Of a stretch of DNA of 64,000 nucleotides, positions 58,502 through 64,000 are shown in pieces. How positions within the stretch are numbered: the first letter of the stretch is position 1; each line of letters begins with the position of its first letter. This DNA is from Coix lacryma-jobi var. lacryma-jobi. Taxonomy: Eukaryota > Streptophyta > Magnoliopsida > Poales > Poaceae. The notes beneath the pieces are model-generated. The model was not told where the DNA came from, did not search any database, and saw only the letters and a list, made by a program, of their open reading frames with translations. The translations under genes and the position numbers were made by a program. The stretch is taken from the NCBI GenBank assembly GCA_009763385.1, contig CM019825.1, forward strand, positions 4,708,252 to 4,772,251, read 5' to 3'.

Positions 58502-59938
58502 ATGTCGGGAGGAAGCGATGAAGAGAGGAGGACCAAGAGGAGGTTGGACCCGCTCAGGGGGAAGAGCAAGCAGCCAGCCATTCGTGGTGGTGCTCGCTCC
58601 CAAGGAGGCAGTTCAGCTAGGCAGCAGATACGAGACGAGATCCGTCTCCAGATGCAGGGTCGTCAGATCAGGGAAGATCTTTACCCTGCCACTCCAGAGC
58701 ACCTAGCAGAGGTCAGCAGAGACCACATCCAGCCCTATGAGGAGGATGTTTTGGAGAGGGCACCACAGGACACCAGGCCCAGACAGGTGGTGTCCTACCA
58801 CCAGCAGTTCTCGTCAGTGAAGGCACAGCGTCAGCAAAATCCCTACAATGCTCCAAAGGACATGGGGATTGACTACAGGTTCTGGAATGAATTTCATTCA
58901 GATTTCTACCGTTCAGTCCTGTTCAATGCCAAAAAGTCCAAGATTCTAAGTATGAGATATGTAGATTGGGAGCATCTTGAGGCCAAGACTGACAGTGAGA
59001 TCAACAGGGTGATAGCTGCATGCAAGAGAAGAAATATGTATGATTTGATGGGTTTCCAGTACAACTGGAATGTGGAGATCATTTCTCAGTTTCATGCTAC
59101 TCTATATGTTGATAATGTGCTGGAGGAGATGCACTGGATGACCGAGGGTCGCCACTACAAGGTCACCTATGAGACCTTTAGTAGGATCCTTGGCTTGGGC
59201 AGCGATGACAGGCAGTTGGATAACCTGCATGATGAGAGGACGCTGACAGACAGTGAGATTGCCCACTTATATGATGATCCTAGCAAGGCTGATGGGTTGG
59301 TAAAGGGGCTGAAACCTTTCTACTACATGCTCAACAACCTATTCAGGCAGACGCTCAACCCGAAGGGAGGGTCACATTCTAACTTGTATGGATATGGCAG
59401 GAATATGTTGGTTAGGATGGCCCCTCAGGCTAGACCTTTTTCTATATCCAGCTTTATTTGGACCGAGCTTCAGGTTGCAGCAGAGGATGCTAGGAAGGCG
59501 GTTCTATATGCACCTTATATCATGTTTATGATTGAGATGGTCTCCGGACATTCTTTTGTTAAGGATGGGTTGCATGAGCCGTACAGGGCTGAGAAGAAGA
59601 AGGCGGCAGCAGGAGTTTCAGCAGGGGCAGCAGCTGGTGATAGGCCTGAGAGCTCTCGCCCTTCCTATCAGAGGAAGAAGAAGAGCAAGCTAGCACGATG
59701 GATCAAGGCCATCTTTTCTACCTGCACCTACGCAGCCGAGACGGCACACCAGGCGCTTGTTGAGCAGCGCGCAGAGCGAGAGCGGGCGGGACGTTCGCCG
59801 TTACCTCCACCCCGCTCTCCACCTCGCTTTGACCTCTCCAGTCTTGAGTCCGATGACATAGATGATGATGATGAGGAGGAGGAAGAAGAGGAAGAAGATG
59901 AGGTTGAGTGGGACAAGGTTGCATCGGATGATGATTGA
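58502..59938 (+). CDS. Additional ORF downstream of pol (478 aa), SIRE/Maximus-type third ORF
   Basis: An uninterrupted frame from ATG at 58502 to TGA at 59936-59938. The N-terminus is basic (RTKRRLDPLRGKSKQ near residue 10). The middle, residues about 115-350, looks globular with motifs such as DYRFWNEFHSDFYRS. A Lys-rich patch (QRKKKSKLARW) lies near residue 395, and the last ~30 residues are almost all acidic. No signal peptide or clear membrane segment is seen, so a true envelope role is not supported. In this position SIRE/Maximus elements carry an extra ORF, sometimes called env-like. It is likely made from a spliced RNA because tgttttag abuts the ATG. Function unknown. Confidence 0.75.
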   Translation: MSGGSDEERRTKRRLDPLRGKSKQPAIRGGARSQGGSSARQQIRDEIRLQMQGRQIREDLYPATPEHLAEVSRDHIQPYEEDVLERAPQDTRPRQVVSYHQQFSSVKAQRQQNPYNAPKDMGIDYRFWNEFHSDFYRSVLFNAKKSKILSMRYVDWEHLEAKTDSEINRVIAACKRRNMYDLMGFQYNWNVEIISQFHATLYVDNVLEEMHWMTEGRHYKVTYETFSRILGLGSDDRQLDNLHDERTLTDSEIAHLYDDPSKADGLVKGLKPFYYMLNNLFRQTLNPKGGSHSNLYGYGRNMLVRMAPQARPFSISSFIWTELQVAAEDARKAVLYAPYIMFMIEMVSGHSFVKDGLHEPYRAEKKKAAAGVSAGAAAGDRPESSRPSYQRKKKSKLARWIKAIFSTCTYAAETAHQALVEQRAERERAGRSPLPPPRSPPRFDLSSLESDDIDDDDEEEEEEEEDEVEWDKVASDDD

Positions 59939-60259
59939 GTGCTTGGACACTCTTCTCTTCTCTCTTTGCTCTTTTTGGTGACTTGTTGCCAAAGGGGGAG
60001 AAGTAGGTGAAGAAAAGGGGGTACAACACTTTTTCAGCCGTTCATGTCCCCATCTTTAGTTGTAGTTGTGAGATGAGAGAGTTGGACCGTTTAAAACTCT
60101 ATTTCTGTAATATACTCTATCGTACTACTTCGTATGCTTGGATGTGGACATGTATCATTTACCTGCTTTATTTAGTTTGTGCTATCTTGTTTAGATCAGT
60201 TTGATATATGCTTTGTGGTTTTATATATTGTCCGCTGCGTTTGCTGACTGTTGCCTGAG

Positions 60260-60326
60260 CGGCAGTGCCGCTCCAGGGCCAGCAGTGCCGGGCCCCGGCA
60301 GTGCCGCGCCCAGAGCGGCAGTGCCG
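60260..60326 (+). repeat. Quadruplet-palindrome module 7 (3' untranslated region)
   Basis: Centres at 60265, 60285, 60301 and 60321, spacing 20-16-20. Confidence 0.9.
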
Positions 60327-60597
60327 CTCTGGCAAAAGACAGCAAACACCTCTGATGTGCTTAAACTGTCATTCGCATCACGTTATATTATTGACACAGT
60401 TTATTTGCACCCCACAAAGCTATCAGATGTGAAACTGAACCTATATTCCACTTTAATATGTGAATGTTGGCCTTTTATGCCAATTTGAGAATTCAGCTCT
60501 CATTCACACATTTAGGGGGAGGTTTCACACCTAAGCTTCAAAATCTCAGTTTTATACCCTTCTCTTGTAAGCTCTAATTGTGTTGTCATCAATCACC

Positions 60598-60610
60598 AAA
60601 AAGGGGGAGA
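60598..60610 (+). promoter_or_regulatory. Polypurine tract of the copia element
   Basis: aaaaagggggaga ends one base before the 3' LTR (60612), the expected plus-strand primer position. Confidence 0.85.
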
Positions 60611-60953
60611 TTGTAAGTGCAATCAAGCCCTAATTGTGGGTTTTGGTGATAATGACCACACGATTAGAGGACTAATGAGATTTATAAAGTTGATAAGCAG
60701 GTTATGTTAAGAAAGGATGGTGTATATGCGTTGGTGGACACCTCACACTACATTTCGTCGGTTCCGAACTCAAAGCGCTTCAAAGATATTTTATTTTGAT
60801 TACTTGAGTTTAGGAATGCCGTACTATAAAGGGGGAATGCAAATTCATTGATATGGCTGAATGATATGTGCTCAAACCAACCCAAACCATCCACATTTCC
60901 AACCAAAGACAGCTGCACTTAACTCAGGTTTATACCTGTCTGCTTGGTAGGCG

Positions 60954-61020
60954 CGGCAGTGCCGCTCTAGGCGCGGCAGTGCCGGGCCGCGGCACTGCCG
61001 GGCTGAGGCCGGCACTGCCG
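60954..61020 (+). repeat. Quadruplet-palindrome module 1 copy in the 3' LTR
   Basis: Centres at 60959, 60979, 60995 and 61015; the LTR duplicate of module 1. Confidence 0.9.
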
Positions 61021-61737
61021 CGACTTAAACTGCCCGTTGGATGGCAGGGGGTATTTACATCACCCCCTCTGCCCCCCAACGGTTATCCACGACCACTCAC
61101 TCCACCTACCTCCAGACAAGCTCTCTCTTCTCCATTGAAGGCCCTCCAAGCTCCCAACCACCAAAATCTTCATTCCCATTGATTCCAAGTGGTTGAGAGG
61201 CTCAAACCTTCACCAAAGAGGAGCCCTAGCTGAGATCTACTGCCTAGAGCACTTGATTTGAGCCATAGCCGGTGGATTTGCTTCTATTACTCTTGGGTTC
61301 TTGGAACCCTAGCCGGCTAGGTGTCGCCCTAGAGCCTTGCCAACTTGTGTGGCGGCCTAGGGAGGTTTGTAATCACTTGTGCAGCTAGTAAGATTACCCC
61401 TCACCTCAAGGATTTGGTTCCTTGACTTGAGAACGAGGTTGAGTTGCAAAGCTCATGACCTAAGTGGTCAACCTTAACAACGTGGAGGTAGGCAAGCCTT
61501 GGTGGCGAGCTGAACCACGGGATAAATCACTTGTCTCGCATGCTTGCTTAGTTTCATTCTCTATGTTCATGAGCTTGTGATATATTCTAGGGTTTGGCTC
61601 GATCTACTCTATCTTTCATATTTGGCTTGGAGTAGTTGTTTCTGCTGGTTCATTTAGCCTATTGTTACATTCCTATTCATATAGAATCTGCAGATTGTGG
61701 TTAGATTTCGAATTGCAGCTTCTGGTCTTCATTTGCG

Positions 61738-61804
61738 CGGCAGTACCGCGCTGAGGCCGGCAGTGCCGGGGAGCGGCAGTGCCGGGCACAGGGCGGTAGT
61801 GCCG
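61738..61804 (+). repeat. Quadruplet-palindrome module 2 copy in the 3' LTR
   Basis: Centres at 61743, 61763, 61779 and 61799; the LTR duplicate of module 2. Confidence 0.9.
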
Positions 61805-61886
61805 GGCCTATCTAATTTAGTTTTAAGCTGTGATTTTTGACAGGCCTATTCACCCCCCCCCCCTCTAGGCCACACAGGTCCTTACA

Positions 61887-62042
61887 GGATTGCCATGGCC
61901 GCCAGATGTCTATGTGGGCAGAGCTCGGTCGCTGGGATAAGAGAGATGGTGCAACTAGAAGTGGGGACAACGTTGTGCCAGGGTAGGGGAGAGCTACCAA
62001 CTCCCCTACAACACTGGCACACCACCTCCAAGGATGCCACTG
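61887..62042. other. Short flank between copia TSD and gypsy LTR
   Basis: Starts with the TSD copy ggatt and continues the DNA interrupted at 50059. The last five bases cactg would be one copy of the TSD of the neighbouring gypsy element, whose other end is out of view. Confidence 0.5.
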
Positions 62043-63401
62043 TGTCGGTGTTTCGAACCCGGGGTATGACACCAACGAGTAATATGATCGTGTGCTCTCT
62101 TCCTGGATGGTGATGCAAGATGACACAAGGATTTATCCTGGTTCGGGCAAAGAAGGCCCTACGTCCAGCGGGGGAGGAGGTTCTTGTATTACTTGCACCT
62201 AAGTGTTTGTACAGGGGCGAATACAAGCTCAGTGAGCGTGGACCGGAGTCCGGACTCGTGTATGTGTGTGTGTGTGGACTCGTGCCTTGTCTCTTGCGCG
62301 CGAAGGGCCCTGGCGTCCCCTTTTATAGAACAAGAGGAGGCCAGGGTTTACACAGGATTGACATGTACAGCGCTCGATATGGCGAAGGGTAGGAACTCTG
62401 TCTTGTCGAAGTCACTGTAGCCAACGTGGGCGTTGCTGTTGAGGCGTCCTTGATGCGTGGCCTCCATCCCGGGCGCGGGCGTGGAGGCGTGGCGATGTGG
62501 AAGCCGTACAGCACCCATCCCGGCACGTACAGGACACGGCAGGGTCCCTCCGGGTCTTGGGGTACCTGTTAGCGTGAAAGCAGTCAGGGCTCGAGGGGTG
62601 CAGGGCCGGCCTTGAGGTGGCGCCTACGGGAGGCTCGAGCCCCCGCAGGTATGGGCAAGTCCCGGAACGCCCGGGCGTACAGCGGGAACCTAGGCCTCGG
62701 GGTGAAGCTCGAGTGTGCTATAGCGCGTGGTATGGCCGAACAGTGCTGTACTTGTGTCTTTTTGCCCATGCTTGTGGTGAAAACGAGGTTTGACTCTGGC
62801 TCCGGTTCACTGTGGCACACGCTGTGTACCGGAGGATGTGACCGGAGTAAGTGGGCGCATTAAATGCGCAGTGTGGGGCTAGTACGGTTGTCAGAGCTGA
62901 GAAGCAGGGAGCTTCCTTCTTGCGAGAGGCTTGAAGGGTAGTGGAGCGCTCGCCCGAGGCCTGATGCGGAGGGCTCGGGTGAGACGGAGAACGAGCGCCA
63001 GCCCGAGGCCTGGCTCGGAGGGCTCGGGCGAGACGGAGATTGAGCACCTGCCTGAGGCCTGGCTTGGAGGGCTCGGGCAGGACGGAGAATGAGCGTTCGC
63101 CCGAGGCCTGACTTGGAGGGCTCGGGCGAGACGGAGAACGTGCGTTCGCCCGAGGCCTGGCTTGGAGGGCTCGGGCGAGGCGGAGAACGAGCGTTCGCTC
63201 GAGGCCTGGTTTGGAGGGCTGACGCAGCCTACTTTCCGCTTAATAGGTTTTCGGGCTTTGGCTTGGTGGGCCAGCGTTGTAGGCCTCGAGGGGTTGTTTT
63301 TTTAGAAGGTTAGACTTGCTAGGTTTGTTATTAATTGGCGTTCTAGGTTTAACCTATTTGTTTGCGTTGATTGGGGGTACCCCTTTTGTGGACCCCCGAC
63401 A
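62043..63401 (-). repeat. 3' LTR of a Ty3/gypsy element on the minus strand (1359 bp)
   Basis: Read on the minus strand it starts TGTCGGGGGTCCACAAAAGG and ends CACCGACA, the familiar grass gypsy LTR start and the matching inverted end. A TATA box, CTATAAAAGGGG, lies on the minus strand near 62317-62328. The purine tract sits upstream of its start, so this is the 3' LTR and the element body lies beyond the right edge. A (GT)n run occurs near 62262-62277. Confidence 0.8.
62950..63222 (-). repeat. 49-bp minisatellite in the gypsy LTR (about 5.5 units)
   Basis: Units of about 49-51 bp, each with cccgaggcctg and ggagggctcgggcgagacgg, recur from 62951 to 63222. They lie 0.6-0.9 kb upstream of the minus-strand TATA box, in U3. 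Confidence 0.85.
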
Positions 63402-63417
63402 GTTGCCCCCGAGCCCC
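63402..63417 (-). promoter_or_regulatory. Polypurine tract of the gypsy element
   Basis: GGGGCTCGGGGGCAAC on the minus strand abuts the LTR start, like the cggggggctac-type tract usual in this grass gypsy group. Confidence 0.7.
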
Positions 63418-63448
63418 TGTTCGAGTGCTTGCACTCGAGCAGGGGCTC
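63411..63448. repeat. Strong inverted repeat next to the gypsy PPT
   Basis: Arms gagcccctgttcgagtgc and gcactcgagcaggggctc are complementary but for one pair, with a 2-base loop. Confidence 0.9.
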
Positions 63449-64000
63449 CCGACTGGGATCTCGAGGGTTAGCTAGCCGGTTCTCGAGGGTTTGATTGCTT
63501 TGATTCCGTGGGTGTCGTGCGAGCGACACCCGCGGGTGTAGCCCCCGAGGCCACGGGGGAGTGGTTAGAACTCCCCCGTGGGCTTTTTACGAGTGTGAGT
63601 GTTAGTTGTGTGTTTTTTAGGTTCAGGAGTGTCGAGCCCCCGAGTTTTTTACCCTCTTTCGTCGAGGGGTGCCAGGCTGAACCGACCGGCCGGCACTTCG
63701 AGCCGTCCGGCACGCCGGTTGCCCTGGCTTGTCATCCCGCGAGTCCTTTCGATCGGATGCGAGGGGGGATGCCTCGTACTACCACGAGCGGGCGAGTATC
63801 GAGGTTCCCGGTGAGCTGGTAACGGGGAATCCAAGTGAGACCTCGTGCCCCGTTCGATAGGGTCGACTGTAGCCCGGAGGCGATCTCATAAAGCGTGGGT
63901 GCTCAGTCTGCAGGAGTGCCGGGTCCATTCGATAGGACCCGGTGGCTCGATGCCTCCCTCGGAGGGGATCTCACTGCATGTCGTGCTCCCCGCCTTGGAT
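63449..64000 (-). other. 3' untranslated part of the gypsy element, no ORF supported
   Basis: GC-rich, with cccccgag repeats typical of the non-coding 3' region of large grass gypsy elements. Short open frames on both strands show no gag or pol motif. A further gtgtcg/cgacac inverted pair lies near 63512-63530. Confidence 0.6.
63551..63582. repeat. Second inverted repeat in the gypsy 3' region
   Basis: ccacgggggagt and actcccccgtgg are exact inverses around a 7-base loop. Confidence 0.9.

Larger units (their letters stand above)
59939..60611 (+). other. 3' untranslated region of the copia element with PPT
   Basis: No ORF supported. Module 7 lies at 60260-60326. Two purine-rich tracts occur: gttgccaaagggggagaagt near 59987-60005, and aaaaagggggaga (60598-60610), which abuts the 3' LTR and is the PPT. 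Confidence 0.75.
50060..61886 (+). mobile_element. Complete Ty1/copia retrotransposon, SIRE/Maximus-like, 11.8 kb
   Basis: Two direct LTRs (50060-51330 and 60612-61886) are flanked by the TSD ggatt (50055-50059, 61887-61891). PBS, gag, pol (protease-integrase-RT-RNase H order, hence copia), an extra ORF and a PPT follow in order. A long gag with C-terminal coiled coil and an ORF after pol are characteristic of the SIRE/Maximus lineage. The LTRs differ by two substitutions noticed by eye and a poly-C length change (7 versus 11), so insertion was recent. The nine quadruplet-palindrome modules are described separately. Confidence 0.92.
60612..61886 (+). repeat. 3' LTR of the copia element (1275 bp)
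   Basis: Nearly identical to the 5' LTR. Differences noticed: one base near 61641 (c for t), one near 61811 (t for c) and four extra C in the run near 61852-61863. Confidence 0.93.

Noticed and set aside
62043..63401. Solo LTR or CACTA element starting at cactg
   Set aside because: The two sides carry no matching 5-bp duplication, and a PPT abuts the LTR start on the minus strand, so it is a 3' LTR of an element continuing off the window.
63508..63822. Plus-strand 104-codon frame at the right edge
   Set aside because: Lies in the non-coding 3' region of the minus-strand gypsy element and has no motif.

Overview
This window is nuclear DNA of a grass, probably a panicoid. Three things point there: a plant PH-RhoGAP gene with consensus introns, grass-type MITEs (Stowaway and Tourist), and Ty3/gypsy and Ty1/copia retrotransposons of grass type. 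No prokaryotic feature was seen. Most predicted reading frames are shadows in GC-rich repeat DNA. Species cannot be fixed from sequence alone.

Layout. (1) 1-5400: the 5' part of a minus-strand REN1-type Rho-GTPase-activating protein gene. Eleven exons can be placed from the start codon at 4775 down to 121, and the gene runs off the left edge. Intron 10 carries a copia-derived element made of two LTRs in inverted orientation (383-1989, TSD gttta). That element is itself interrupted by a 664-bp TIR element with an 8-bp TSD. (2) 5401-6664: intergenic DNA with a Stowaway MITE and the left end of another MITE. (3) 6665-44770: a 38.1-kb concatemer of ten ~3.6-kb LTRs of one non-autonomous Ty3/gypsy element, all in plus orientation. 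Seven of the nine junctions hold the same ~290-bp internal region (PBS to PPT). The other two are direct LTR-gggt-LTR joints. One 5-bp TSD (tccac) flanks the whole array, and 15.3 kb of it is duplicated as a higher-order block. (4) 44771-50059: the rest of the interrupted MITE and intergenic DNA rich in MITEs. (5) 50060-61886: a complete, apparently young SIRE/Maximus-like Ty1/copia element with 1.27-kb LTRs, gag, pol and an extra ORF downstream of pol, TSD ggatt. (6) 62043-64000: the 3' LTR, PPT and part of the 3' untranslated region of a minus-strand gypsy element that continues past the right edge.

The most striking signal is in the copia element. A ~67-bp module of four copies of an 11-bp odd palindrome, CGGCAGTGCCG, recurs nine times (seven distinct sites). 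Its centre-to-centre spacing is nearly invariant at 20-16-20. The module sits in both halves of each LTR, in the 3' non-coding DNA, and in frame inside gag and pol. In the two coding copies the first spacing is 21, and both are read in the same phase. The second notable signal is the ten-LTR concatemer with one TSD and 2-LTR-circle-like joints. The third is that each of its LTRs looks like a small spliced gene, with a TATA-like box, donor sites, a GC-AG intron and poly(A) signals.

Only the RhoGAP gene is a host gene. The copia gag, pol and third ORF could together form an autonomous element. The gypsy array has no coding capacity and would need a partner element.
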